Shown: positions 1 to 7,715 of the stretch, one piece after another
Layout of the letters: the number at the start of each line of letters is the position of its first letter
Numbering within the stretch: position 1 is the stretch's first letter
Assembly: GCF_000720725.1 (NCBI RefSeq)
Contig: NZ_JOCQ01000039.1
Coordinates: 4,761 to 68,760 of the forward strand
Origin: Streptomyces rimosus subsp. rimosus
GTDB lineage: Bacteria > Actinomycetota > Actinomycetes > Streptomycetales > Streptomycetaceae
Length of the DNA: 64,000 bases
Direction of reading: 5' to 3'
Program-made: the position numbers and the translations under genes
Notes under the pieces: generated by a model
The model's database searches: none
What the model saw: the letters and a program-made list of their open reading frames with translations, nothing else
What the model was told of the DNA's origin: nothing

Positions 1-2
1 CG

Positions 3-548
3 CTGCGCGCGCAGCGCGCCCAGGTCGCCGAACGGATCGAGCGCCTCCGGCAGCTCAGCACCGGGCTGGACCGGATGATCGACGCCCACGAGCGCGGCCT
101 GCTGCTGACCGTCGAGCAGCAGTCCGCGATCTTCGGTCCCCGGTGGGACCCGGACTGGCCCGCCCAGGCCCGTCAGCGCTACGGCGACACGGCGCAATGG
201 CGGCAGTACGCCGAACGCTCGGCCTCCCGGAGCCCGGAGGAATGGCAGGCCGTCGCCGACGCCATGGCCGGCTTCGAGCGTGCCCTCGGGAACGCGATGG
301 ACGCCGGCGTCACACCCGGCAGCCCGGAAGCGCGTCACCTCGTCGAGCGGCACCGCGAAGTCTTCGCTTCGTACTTCCCCCTCACCAGGCAGATGCAGGT
401 CTGCCTCGGCCGCATGTATGAGACCGATCCGGGATTCGCCGCCCATTACGACGGCATCCGCACCGGCCTCGCCGCCTGGTTCCGTCAGATCATCGACGCC
501 GACGCGCGTGCCCACGGCATCGACCCCGACTCCGCGGCCTGGCAATAG
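3..548 (+). CDS. MerR-family regulator with TipAS-like effector domain (5' end outside window)
   Basis: The frame is open from the first bases, so the DNA-binding N-terminus lies before the window. The visible part opens with a short heptad-like helix (AERIERLRQLSTGLDRMI), typical of the MerR dimerisation coiled coil. A roughly 140-residue domain follows, rich in Trp, Tyr and Arg (FGPRWDPDW, YGDTAQW, SPEEW, YFPLTRQM, YETDPGFAAHYDGI). This matches the TipAS ligand-binding domain of TipA/MTA-type activators, which in known members binds thiopeptides or other drugs. The ligand here is unknown. The stop is followed by 140 nt without a gene before the DUF397 gene. Family assignment is good; the missing start prevents a length check. 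Confidence 0.85.
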   Translation: MRAQRAQVAERIERLRQLSTGLDRMIDAHERGLLLTVEQQSAIFGPRWDPDWPAQARQRYGDTAQWRQYAERSASRSPEEWQAVADAMAGFERALGNAMDAGVTPGSPEARHLVERHREVFASYFPLTRQMQVCLGRMYETDPGFAAHYDGIRTGLAAWFRQIIDADARAHGIDPDSAAWQ

Positions 549-688
549 GAAGCGGGCCCGCGAGATCGCAGCACGCCAGGAGGGGTGCGTAGCACACCGC
601 GAAGCACCGCTGGAAGCCGCTCCGGCCACCGCGTACGCTGACGATCCGTACGCAGAACCGTACGGACCGCGAGCGAGGAGTTCACCGT

Positions 689-934
689 ATGAGTGCCGCA
701 GCTGAGAAGGAGTGGCTCTACGCCCTCGACATCTCCGACGCCACCTGGCAGCGCGCCCCCGGCGAGGCCGAGGAGGCGGTGGAGATCGCCTTCCTGGAGA
801 AGGGCGCGGTGGCCATGCGGAATTCGAAGGAGCCGGACGTGGTGCTGCGGTACACCGAAGCGGAGTGGCGCGCGTTCGTCCTGGGCGCCCGGGACGGCGA
901 GTTCGACCTCGACCGCCACCTGCCCGCGGAGTAG
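689..934 (+). CDS. DUF397 family small protein
   Basis: An 81-residue acidic protein. Its second half carries the DUF397 hallmark (AVAMRNSKEPDVVLRYTEAEW, then FVLGARDGEFDL), but the usual N-terminal W-x-K-S-S-x-S-x-G motif is replaced by a divergent segment. DUF397 proteins are common in streptomycetes, usually paired with an XRE-DUF5753 regulator and sometimes an anti-sigma-type ATPase. This copy stands alone between a MerR regulator and a sigma-like gene. A GAGGAG ribosome site 9 nt before the ATG fixes the start. The molecular function is unknown. Confidence 0.8.
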   Translation: MSAAAEKEWLYALDISDATWQRAPGEAEEAVEIAFLEKGAVAMRNSKEPDVVLRYTEAEWRAFVLGARDGEFDLDRHLPAE

Positions 935-1040
935 CCCGCGTTCCCGTACGGCGGCGGGCGGCGCCCGCCGTCGTACGGAGTACCTCGTTCGGGGACGGCG
1001 GACGAGGTGACCATCCCAGGATTCACTCGTTTCACCGAAC

Positions 1041-3035
1041 GTGGAGCAGCAGCAGGCAACAGCCCCCCGCCCGGACCACCCCGGCGCCGGTGACGGCTCG
1101 GCCGTCTTCGTCGGCGTCGAGCAGGCCGAGGCCGCCCTCGTCGAGCACTACCCGCGGTTGACGCGCCTCGCCTATCTGGTGCTGCCGCCGGAGCTGGGGC
1201 GCAACCGCCGCGTCCTGACGGCGCATTCGATCGTCCAGCGCGCGCTGCCGCGCCAGGATTCCCGCACCCCGCTCCCCGTCCTGCCGTCCCAGCGCCGCTC
1301 CGGCCGCCCGGCCGCCGACCCGGGCTACGCGTTCGTACGGCTGCGGATGCTGCGCGCCGCCCTGGCCGCCGAACGGCCACGGAGGCGCCTGCCGTTGGCG
1401 CGCCGCGAGGTGTCCGTCCCGTCCCTTCCCCCGCTGCTGCCGCGGGTCTGGGGGCTGCGGCTGTTCCCGCGGGCCGGCGGCGCGGACGAACTCGCCCTCG
1501 ACCGGGCCCTGTCGGCGCTCTCCGGTCCGGCCCGCGCGGCGTATGTGCTGCGCGCTCTGGAGGGGCTGGGCGACGCGGACGTGTGCGCGATCCTGGAGGA
1601 GGCCGGGGCGGAGGACGCGCCCGGCGCGCTCGCCGCGGCGGCGGGCACCCCGCCGCCCGCCGGCAGCCGGGACCGCTCGCTGCTGGAATCCGCCGAATTC
1701 GACCCCTGCTCGCTCCAGGCCCGGCCCACCGACCTCATGCGGCGCCGCCAGCACATCCGCGCGGTGCTGGCGGCCGGGGCGGCGGTGCTGGTGTGCGGTG
1801 CGCTGCTGGGTCTGCCGGGCGGCGGTTGGGGCCCCGATGGCGCCGCGGCTCCCCCGTACGCCCGGAACGCGGCGGCCCAGGCCGCCCTCGACCCCGCCAA
1901 GGTGACGCGGGCCCCCGCCGGGGCCTGGCAGAACGCCACACGGCGGGGTTTCGCGGCCTGGCCGGCGCGCGGAGACCGCACACGCGACCGGGCGCTGCTC
2001 AGGCGCGCCCTGGCCGTGTGGGCCAGGCCCGGCCCGGACGTGCAGGTCTCCGCCACCCCGGGCACCGCGAAGGGCCCCGCGGCCGGTCCGCCACAGCTGC
2101 TCTACGCGGGCGTGGTGGACCGGTCCGCGGTGGTGCTGCTGTACGACGGGCTGCGCGTGGTGCGCTATGCCGAGCCGGCGGACGGGGCGGGCGAGCGGAG
2201 CGAGGGCGGCCCCGGCGCGGCGCTGGACTTCGCCCGTACGGACGGCGCCGACGACGCCTCCGCCCCGGCCCTGGTCCTCAACCGCGCGGACAGCAACGTC
2301 CGCTATCTGACCGCGCCCTGGATCGACCACGCGGACCTGACCGACCTCCTGAAGCCCACCGGCGCTCCCCAGCCCCTGCACCTCGACGACGGCACGACCG
2401 GCCCCGTACCGTCCCCCGCCCAGGCCACCGCCTGCGGCGCCTGGCAGGCCCTGCACCTGGACGGCCGCCTCTTCACCGACCTGGGCGAACTGCTTCCGGC
2501 CCGGCTGACGTACGGCGCACCGGACCGGCCCGGTGACCCGTCCGGACCTCAGGCGCGCGCCGCCTGGGCGCGTACGGCATGCCATCTCGGCGGGCTGCGC
2601 GGCCAGGGCGTACGCGCCGTCAACTCCTGGGAGTTCGCCCGCGGCGCCCTGCCCGCCGGTGGCGGCACCGCCGCATGGCTGTGCACCCGCGCCGAGACCT
2701 GGCGCGGCCCCGGCACCCGTACCTTCGCCCAGATCCAGACACCCGCCAAGGCCGGCCGGCACTACGCGCCCGGCACGGTCGTGGCCCGTTCCGAAGGCGG
2801 CCCCGGCTGCGGCCCCCGCGAGCCGTGGGTTCTGGCCGGGGTGCTGTGGAAGGCGCAGGGCGGCCGGTGGTGGCTGGTGGCCGCGGGCAGCGGACAGCTC
2901 ACGGAGATCACCGCGCGGGGCGGGGTGACGGGCCGCGCGGCCGGTTCGATGCTCGCCGTACCGGCCGCGGCGGGCGGCCAGGCCGAGCTGTCGGCCCGGC
3001 TGCCCAGCGGGGCACGGGTGTCCGGGCTGAAGTAG
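1041..3035 (+). CDS. Membrane-anchored sigma-factor-like protein
   Basis: A 664-residue protein. Residues ~25-200 look like a degenerate sigma-70/ECF fold: a region-2-like start (EAALVEHYPRLTRLAYLVLPP) and a region-4-like helix pair (ALSALSGPARAAYVLRALEG). A single hydrophobic segment follows at ~240-258, then a ~400-residue Ala/Gly/Pro-rich domain with Cys and Trp residues, presumably outside the cell. Similar proteins recur in Streptomyces with no assigned role. The GTG start has no clear ribosome site, so the exact start is uncertain. The architecture suggests a sensor that keeps a sigma-like module at the membrane, but this is inference: promoter-binding competence is not shown, and the region-2 DNA-contacting core looks poorly conserved. 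Confidence 0.7.
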   Translation: MEQQQATAPRPDHPGAGDGSAVFVGVEQAEAALVEHYPRLTRLAYLVLPPELGRNRRVLTAHSIVQRALPRQDSRTPLPVLPSQRRSGRPAADPGYAFVRLRMLRAALAAERPRRRLPLARREVSVPSLPPLLPRVWGLRLFPRAGGADELALDRALSALSGPARAAYVLRALEGLGDADVCAILEEAGAEDAPGALAAAAGTPPPAGSRDRSLLESAEFDPCSLQARPTDLMRRRQHIRAVLAAGAAVLVCGALLGLPGGGWGPDGAAAPPYARNAAAQAALDPAKVTRAPAGAWQNATRRGFAAWPARGDRTRDRALLRRALAVWARPGPDVQVSATPGTAKGPAAGPPQLLYAGVVDRSAVVLLYDGLRVVRYAEPADGAGERSEGGPGAALDFARTDGADDASAPALVLNRADSNVRYLTAPWIDHADLTDLLKPTGAPQPLHLDDGTTGPVPSPAQATACGAWQALHLDGRLFTDLGELLPARLTYGAPDRPGDPSGPQARAAWARTACHLGGLRGQGVRAVNSWEFARGALPAGGGTAAWLCTRAETWRGPGTRTFAQIQTPAKAGRHYAPGTVVARSEGGPGCGPREPWVLAGVLWKAQGGRWWLVAAGSGQLTEITARGGVTGRAAGSMLAVPAAAGGQAELSARLPSGARVSGLK

Positions 3036-3094
3036 AGAGGTGGCGGCCTCAAGTGGTGAGGCGGCGGCTGCGGTAATTCCCCGCCCCAGCCCTG

Positions 3095-3122
3095 TTGCCC
3101 ATCCCATACTCGCCAGTACATT
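3095..3122 (+). promoter_or_regulatory. Promoter of the diiron-type gene, leaderless
   Basis: TTGCCC (3095-3100), a 16-nt spacer and TACATT (3117-3122) form a good housekeeping-type promoter. The -10 box ends only 6 nt before the ATG at 3129, and there is no ribosome binding site, so transcription probably starts at the A of the start codon. Confidence 0.6.
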
Positions 3123-3128
3123 GACGCC

Positions 3129-4061
3129 ATGTCTAATACGGCCTCGCTGCGGCCCGGGTCGGTCGCGTCCGAGCACACCCCGTTGAAGGCCCGCAACGTC
3201 GCCTTCGACTGGGCGGACACCCCGTTGCACTGGATTCCCGGCGATCCGGACAGCACCCACACGATCAATGTCCTGCATCTGCTGCTGCCCGCCGGTGAAC
3301 GGTGGTTCGTGCACGTCTACAAGCAGGTGCTGCCGCAGATCCGCGACGCGCGGCTGCGGGAGGACGTGCTCGGGTTCATCGGACAGGAGGCGATGCACTC
3401 GCAGGCGCACGACGACGTACTGCCGCACCTCAAGCGGCTCGGGCTGGACCCCACCCCGTACACCGCGCAGGTCGACTGGCTCTTCGAGAAGCTGCTCGGA
3501 GATCGCACCCTTCCGCCGGGTCGGGCACGTCAGTGGTGGCTGATGGAGCGGGTCGCGATCATCGCCGCGATCGAGCACTACACCGCCTTCCTCGGGGACT
3601 GGGTGCTCAACGCCGGGGCGCTGGACGCGCGGGGCGCCGACCCGACGATGCTGGACCTGCTGCGCTGGCACGGCGCGGAGGAGGTCGAGCACCGTTCGGT
3701 GGCCTTCGACCTGTTCATGCACGTGGACGGCGGTTACCGGCGGCGGGTGCGGACCTGGGCCACCGCCTTCGCCGCGCTCGTCTTCCTCTGGCAGCGCGGC
3801 ACCCGCTTCTTCATGGCGAACGACCCGACACTGCCGGACGGGCGGGCCAGCTTCAGGGAGTTCGCGCGGGGCGGGCGGCAGGGCGTGCTGCCCACCCCGG
3901 GGGCGATGGCCCGTTCCATCCCGCAGTACCTGAGCCGCGCCTACCACCCGTCGCGGTACGGCAGCACCGCGCAGGCCGCCGCCTACCTCGCGCAATCCCC
4001 CGCCGCGACCGCCGCCGAGGCGCACCCGCCGCACCCCGCCCGCCCGACAGGAGCCGCCTGA
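3129..4061 (+). CDS. PF10118-type 'metal-dependent hydrolase', probably a four-helix diiron enzyme
   Basis: A 310-residue protein of the family annotated as predicted metal-dependent hydrolase. It shows the full ligand order of a ferritin-like diiron carboxylate site: Glu57 (GERWF), E87-x-x-H90 (EAMH), Glu149 (IEHYT) and E185-x-x-H188 (EVEH). This pattern is typical of diiron oxygenases and desaturase-like proteins rather than hydrolases. The next gene starts one base after its stop and encodes a flavin/[2Fe-2S] reductase, which would supply electrons to such a site. No signal peptide; one hydrophobic stretch near residue 215 (AFAALVFLW). A TetR regulator follows the pair. The substrate is unknown. 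The leaderless promoter upstream supports the chosen ATG. Confidence 0.8.
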   Translation: MSNTASLRPGSVASEHTPLKARNVAFDWADTPLHWIPGDPDSTHTINVLHLLLPAGERWFVHVYKQVLPQIRDARLREDVLGFIGQEAMHSQAHDDVLPHLKRLGLDPTPYTAQVDWLFEKLLGDRTLPPGRARQWWLMERVAIIAAIEHYTAFLGDWVLNAGALDARGADPTMLDLLRWHGAEEVEHRSVAFDLFMHVDGGYRRRVRTWATAFAALVFLWQRGTRFFMANDPTLPDGRASFREFARGGRQGVLPTPGAMARSIPQYLSRAYHPSRYGSTAQAAAYLAQSPAATAAEAHPPHPARPTGAA

Positions 4062-4062
4062 G

Positions 4063-5169
4063 ATGCCGTCCCTCCCCCGCATACCCACGGTCCTGATCGC
4101 CGCCGGGGCCGCGCTGGTCGTCCGGCGGGCGCTGCGGCGGCGCATCGGCCGGGCGCCGCTGTGGCCGATGCCCGCCCTGGAGAACCCGGTCTCCGGCCGG
4201 GGCCGTTCCGGTCCCCGGCAGCTGCTGGTCGTGGAGCGTGCCGAGGAGGCCGAGGGCGTCGTACGGCTGCGCCTGGAGGGCGCCGGCCTGCCGGGCTGGG
4301 AGCCGGGCGCGCACGTGGACCTGGTGCTGCCGTCCGGCGCCGTACGCCAGTACTCGCTGTGCGGCGACCCCGCCGACACCGGCTCGTACACGATCGCGAC
4401 GCGGCTGATCGAGGACGGCCGGGGCGGCTCGCGGGAGGTGCACGAGCAGCTGCACGAGGGCACGGCCGTCGAGGTGCGCGGGCCGCGCAACCGCTTCCGG
4501 CTGGAGGAGTGCCACGCCTACCTGTTCATCGCGGGCGGCATCGGCATCACCCCGATCCTGCCGATGGTGCGGCAGGCCGAGTCCGAGGGCGTGCCGTGGC
4601 GGCTGGTGTACGGCGGGCGGACGCGCGCGTCGATGCCGTTCCTGGAGGAGATCGAGAAGCTGGCGGGCGCCGCGTCGGACCGGGTGACGGTGGTCGCCGA
4701 GGACGAGGACGGCCTGCCCGACCTGGCCGCCGCGCTCGCCGACGCGCCGCCGCACGCCGCCGTGTACTGCTGCGGCCCCGACCCGCTGATGGACGCCGTC
4801 GCCGCGCTGCTGCCGCAGGGGGCGCGCGGACTGACCCTGTACACGGAGCGGTTCGCGCCCGCGGCGGCCGTGCCGGGCGGGGAGGGTGCGCCGTCCAGGG
4901 AGGGTGCAGAGTTCGAGGTGGAGCTGCGGCGTACCGGCCGTACGGTCACGGTCCCCGCGGACCGCAGTGTCCTGCGCGCCATCCGCGACCAGGCGCTGCC
5001 CGACCTGCCGTACTCCTGCGAACAGGGCTTCTGCGGCACCTGCCAGCAGCGGGTGCTCGCCGGGGAGGTGGACCACCGCGACGAACTGCTCACCGACGCC
5101 GAACGCGACGACTCGCTGCTGATCTGCGTGTCGCGGGCGCGTGGGGAGCGGCTGGTGCTGGACCTGTGA
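4063..5169 (+). CDS. PDR/VanB-type ferredoxin reductase with C-terminal [2Fe-2S] domain
   Basis: A 368-residue oxidoreductase. In order it has a short hydrophobic N-terminal segment (residues ~6-18, VLIAAGAALVV) that may anchor it to the membrane; a flavin domain (RQYSLCGDP, with the RxYSL flavin motif); an NAD(P)H domain (GGIGITPILPM and YCCGPDPLMDAV); and a plant-type [2Fe-2S] domain (CEQGFCGTC, last Cys in LLICVSRA). This is the phthalate dioxygenase reductase layout. The ATG is one base from the preceding stop, so the two genes are translationally coupled and this protein most likely reduces the diiron protein upstream. The hydrophobic N-terminus is not standard for soluble PDR reductases. 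Confidence 0.9.
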   Translation: MPSLPRIPTVLIAAGAALVVRRALRRRIGRAPLWPMPALENPVSGRGRSGPRQLLVVERAEEAEGVVRLRLEGAGLPGWEPGAHVDLVLPSGAVRQYSLCGDPADTGSYTIATRLIEDGRGGSREVHEQLHEGTAVEVRGPRNRFRLEECHAYLFIAGGIGITPILPMVRQAESEGVPWRLVYGGRTRASMPFLEEIEKLAGAASDRVTVVAEDEDGLPDLAAALADAPPHAAVYCCGPDPLMDAVAALLPQGARGLTLYTERFAPAAAVPGGEGAPSREGAEFEVELRRTGRTVTVPADRSVLRAIRDQALPDLPYSCEQGFCGTCQQRVLAGEVDHRDELLTDAERDDSLLICVSRARGERLVLDL

Positions 5170-5278
5170 AGGCCGGGGGAAGTGGCTGATGCTCGCCCTC
5201 CGACCGCTTTGCGGAGACCGCCGTCCGCACTCCGGTCGCTCGATTCCGCGGTGCCGCCCCGGTCGTTAGGGTGTTCGT

Positions 5279-5995
5279 ATGACCAACGGGGCGCGCCGCA
5301 GGATGGGTGTCGAGGAACGACGCGAGCAGCTGATCGCGGTGGCGCTCGGCCTGTTCAGCCACCGGGCCCCCGAAGAGGTCTCGATCGACGAGATCGCGGA
5401 GGCGGCCGGTATCTCCCGGCCGCTGGTCTACCACTATTTCCCGGGCAAGCAGAGCCTGTACGAGGCGGCGCTGCGCCGGGCGGCCGACGAGCTGGCCGCC
5501 CGGTTCGTCGAGCCGCACGAGGGGCCGCTCGGCGCCCGGCTGCTGCGCGTCATGGAGCGCTTCTTCGACTTCGTCGAGGAGCACGGGCCCGGTTTCTCCG
5601 CGCTGATGCGGGGCGGGCCGTCGATCGGCGCGATGGAGGCGGCGGGTTCGGGGCGGGCGCGCGCGATGATCGACGGGGTGCGCCAGGCCGCGTACGAGCA
5701 GATCCTCGCCCACCTCGGGGTGACGGGCCCGGCGCCGCGCATGGAGCTGGTGGTCCGCTCCTGGATATCCCTCGCCGAGACCACCGCGCTGATCTGGCTC
5801 GACAGCCGCGCCATCCCGCGCGGCGAGCTGGAGCGGCAGCTGGTGCACGACTTCGCGGCGCTGGCGGCGGTGAGCGCCGCGTACGACGAGGAGATGGCCG
5901 GGATCCTGGGCCGCGTCCTCGCCGAGGAGCCGTCCGACGGCCCGTTCGGGGACCTGCTGACGCGGCTGGTGGCGCTGGCGCCGCAGCCGACGTAG
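5279..5995 (+). CDS. TetR/AcrR-family transcriptional regulator
   Basis: A 238-residue protein with an N-terminal TetR helix-turn-helix (residues ~14-60: RREQLIAVALGLF, ISRPLVYHYFPGKQSLYEAAL) and a larger ligand-binding domain. It lies 109 nt after the reductase gene on the same strand and probably controls the diiron/reductase pair, itself, or both. A TAGGGT hexamer at 5267-5272 ends 6 nt before the ATG and no ribosome site is visible, so the message is probably leaderless. The ligand is unknown. Confidence 0.9.
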   Translation: MTNGARRRMGVEERREQLIAVALGLFSHRAPEEVSIDEIAEAAGISRPLVYHYFPGKQSLYEAALRRAADELAARFVEPHEGPLGARLLRVMERFFDFVEEHGPGFSALMRGGPSIGAMEAAGSGRARAMIDGVRQAAYEQILAHLGVTGPAPRMELVVRSWISLAETTALIWLDSRAIPRGELERQLVHDFAALAAVSAAYDEEMAGILGRVLAEEPSDGPFGDLLTRLVALAPQPT

Positions 5996-6325
5996 GGCGG
6001 GCACCGACGCGGACGGCGCCGCCACCGGCGCGGGACGGGCACTCCGCAAGACGGCGAGCGCGCCAGAATTCGTTGGCCATGGGTGATGGCCGATGGCCGG
6101 GCCGGGCCCCGCTCCCCGACGTAACAACCGGAACAGCGCCCCCTCCCACGCGGGCAGCCCCTGCCGCAACGTCCCGCAGACCGCGAACGGCCGCACCTTC
6201 GTCTTCCGCACCGGCAGGAACAGAGCGATTCAGTCGGCGTCTTTGCCCCTGAGGTTCCACGGCCCGCAGCACTACCTTGGCTGACGGCCCGGGGAACGGC
6301 CCCGGGCCGTAGCGAGGGGGCAGAC
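5996..6325. other. Gene-free interval with an 11-bp hairpin before the lectin gene
   Basis: 330 nt between the TetR and lectin genes. Small open frames here (for example 6093-6284) have no ribosome site and a composition like shadow reading. The clear structure is a perfect hairpin: ACGGCCCGGGG (6284-6294), a 5-nt loop and the complementary arm at 6300-6310. The arm ends 4 nt before the GAGGGGG ribosome site of the lectin gene. It could end upstream transcription or fold in the lectin leader RNA. Confidence 0.6.
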
Positions 6326-6664
6326 ATGGCGAACGCGGACTTCCAGCCCAGGACGTTCATCCGCCGCAATCAGGCGTGGACGTCCGGTAACGGCGAAACC
6401 CTGCTGCGCCTCCAGGAGGACGGCAACTTCGTCGCGTACCGCGACGGCAAGGCGTCCTGGCAGGCGGACGGCGTCTACCCGAACGGCGAGACGGCCGCCT
6501 TCGAGATGGACGGCGACCTCGTCGTCTACGACTCCTCCGGCCGGCAGATCTGGCACTCCGACACCGGCGGCAACCACGGCGCGAAGCTCTCCGTGCAGGA
6601 CGACGGCAACATCGTCATCTACAACGCCAGTGACAAGCCGATCTGGGCGACCAACACGGCCTGA
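6326..6664 (+). CDS. B-type (mannose-binding, monocot-like) lectin domain protein
   Basis: A 112-residue protein that is essentially one bulb-type lectin domain. Three repeats carry forms of the Q-x-D-x-N-x-V-x-Y sugar-binding motif: LQEDGNFVAY, MDGDLVVY and VQDDGNIVIY. The first and third are nearly complete; the second lacks Gln and Asn, so two sugar sites are expected. No signal peptide is visible, so the protein is either cytoplasmic or leaves by a non-Sec route. A strong GAGGGGG ribosome site precedes the ATG. It could act as a storage, defence or bacteriocin-like lectin; nothing in the neighbourhood decides between these. Confidence 0.9.
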   Translation: MANADFQPRTFIRRNQAWTSGNGETLLRLQEDGNFVAYRDGKASWQADGVYPNGETAAFEMDGDLVVYDSSGRQIWHSDTGGNHGAKLSVQDDGNIVIYNASDKPIWATNTA

Positions 6665-6735
6665 GCCACGGGGCGGGCGCCGGTCGGCGAAGCGACTGCT
6701 TTCCGGCCCTGCCCCATCCGCGAGCTCCCGGCCGT

Positions 6736-6749
6736 GACTCGCGCGAGTC
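6736..6749. promoter_or_regulatory. Perfect 14-bp palindrome in the GNAT promoter
   Basis: GACTCGCGCGAGTC is self-complementary. It sits about 10 bases upstream of a CACAAT -10-like hexamer (6760-6765), which ends 6 nt before the ATG at 6772. The palindrome is therefore placed where a repressor or activator would act, and the transcript is probably leaderless. Confidence 0.45.
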
Positions 6750-6771
6750 CCGCCTGCGGCACAATTCGCGC

Positions 6772-7335
6772 ATGGACATGATCAGTTATCGCCTCGCCGA
6801 GGACACCGACGCCGACGTGACCGCCCTCGTCGCCCTTTATGACGGCGCCGCCCGCTGGATGCAGGGCCGCGGCGTCGACCAGTGGACGCCGGGCGAGCGG
6901 GACGCCGCCCACTTCCGGCTGCACATCAAGCAGGACGAGGTGTGGTTCGCCGAGTTGCACGGGGAGATCGTCGGCGCGTGGGAGCTGTGGTGGGAGGACC
7001 TGCCCGCCTGGGGCCCGCAGCCGCCCGTGGCAGGCTATCTGCACCGTCTGATGGTCGACCGCGACCGGGCCCCGGCGGGCACCGGCCGCGCGATGCTGGC
7101 CCGCGCGGAGCAGCGGATCGCCGCGGCGGGCCGTCCGCTGAGCCGCCTCGACTGCAAGTCGAGCAACCCGCGTCTGCGCCCGTACTACGAGAGCGCGGGC
7201 TACCGCGTCGTCGGCGAGCAGCCGTCGAAGGTCGGCTCGGACGGCAGCAGGTACACCGTCACGCTGCTGGAGAAGCGGCTGCTCGGGCCGGACGCGGAGC
7301 AGACCACGGAGCAGGCCACGGAGCCGGGCGCATAG
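6772..7335 (+). CDS. GNAT-family N-acetyltransferase
   Basis: A 187-residue protein with the GNAT fold: an N-terminal strand (ISYRLAEDTDADVTALVALYDGA), a central strand (EIVGAWELWWED), motif A as LHRLMVDRDRAPAGTGRAML (a variant of the R/Q-x-x-G-x-G/A acetyl-CoA loop), and the C-terminal CKSSNPRLRPYYESAGYRVVG motif. The substrate is unknown. The C-terminus is a low-complexity EQTTEQATEPGA tail. It is a single gene with its own promoter and palindrome; the lack of a ribosome site and the position of the -10 box support the first ATG. Confidence 0.85.
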   Translation: MDMISYRLAEDTDADVTALVALYDGAARWMQGRGVDQWTPGERDAAHFRLHIKQDEVWFAELHGEIVGAWELWWEDLPAWGPQPPVAGYLHRLMVDRDRAPAGTGRAMLARAEQRIAAAGRPLSRLDCKSSNPRLRPYYESAGYRVVGEQPSKVGSDGSRYTVTLLEKRLLGPDAEQTTEQATEPGA

Positions 7336-7406
7336 GGGTCTCGTAGGGGGCGCACGCAGGGCGCACAGCACCGGCGCGCGATGACCCGCCGCACCACCGG
7401 ATCGGG

Positions 7407-7448
7407 TTGTCCAGGCCTTTGTCCGGTGCGGACAGCCCTTTCGGACAA
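7407..7448. repeat. Nested inverted repeats downstream of pulA
   Basis: An outer pair TTGTCC (7407-7412) / GGACAA (7443-7448) encloses GTCCG-GTG-CGGAC (7421-7433). The four half sites are spaced like a double operator. The repeat sits in the 380-nt interval between the GNAT and pullulanase genes, which converge, so no obvious target promoter is present. Confidence 0.55.
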
Positions 7449-7597
7449 TCCCCTGAGCCGACAGAGTGGATGTCACCGGGGCCTGCGGGTCAGGGGATCA
7501 CGGGGGCCCATGGAGTCCGCTCCGGCGGATGTATGGGGGAACCATGGGATGGATCCCACGGGGGAAACCAGGCCCCGGAGCCGCCTACGCGGCGGAT

Positions 7598-7633
7598 GGG
7601 CCGTTCATGGGCAGGGCGGCCCATGAACGGCCC
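7598..7633 (-). terminator. Terminator hairpin after pullulanase
   Basis: A perfect 15-bp stem (7598-7612 with 7619-7633) and a 6-nt loop, about 85 nt past the pullulanase stop on the minus strand. There is no T-tract, as is usual in high-GC actinomycetes. Confidence 0.7.
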
Positions 7634-7637
7634 CACC

Positions 7638-7709
7638 AAGAGCCCCGCCAAGAGCCGCGCCAGGAGCCCCGCCAAGAGCCACGGACACGGCCACGGATAC
7701 AGCCACGGT
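7638..7709. repeat. Six 12-bp tandem repeats next to the pullulanase stop codon
   Basis: Units of the type AAGAGCCCCGCC start at 7638, 7650, 7662, 7674, 7686 and 7698. The first four are near-identical and the last two more diverged (CACGGCCACGGA, TACAGCCACGGT). They lie between the terminator hairpin and the pullulanase stop. The unit is a multiple of three, so frames through it read as peptide repeats, but no frame has a ribosome site. Confidence 0.75.
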
Positions 7710-7715
7710 TCGCCA

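Noticed and set aside
1032..4490. A 1152-codon minus-strand frame opposite the sigma-like, diiron and reductase genes
   Set aside because: No start signal, Arg/Gly/Pro-rich composition, and it is fully explained by the genes on the plus strand.
6093..6284. A 63-codon frame in the TetR-lectin gap
   Set aside because: No ribosome site, no recognisable features, and it ends within the hairpin region.
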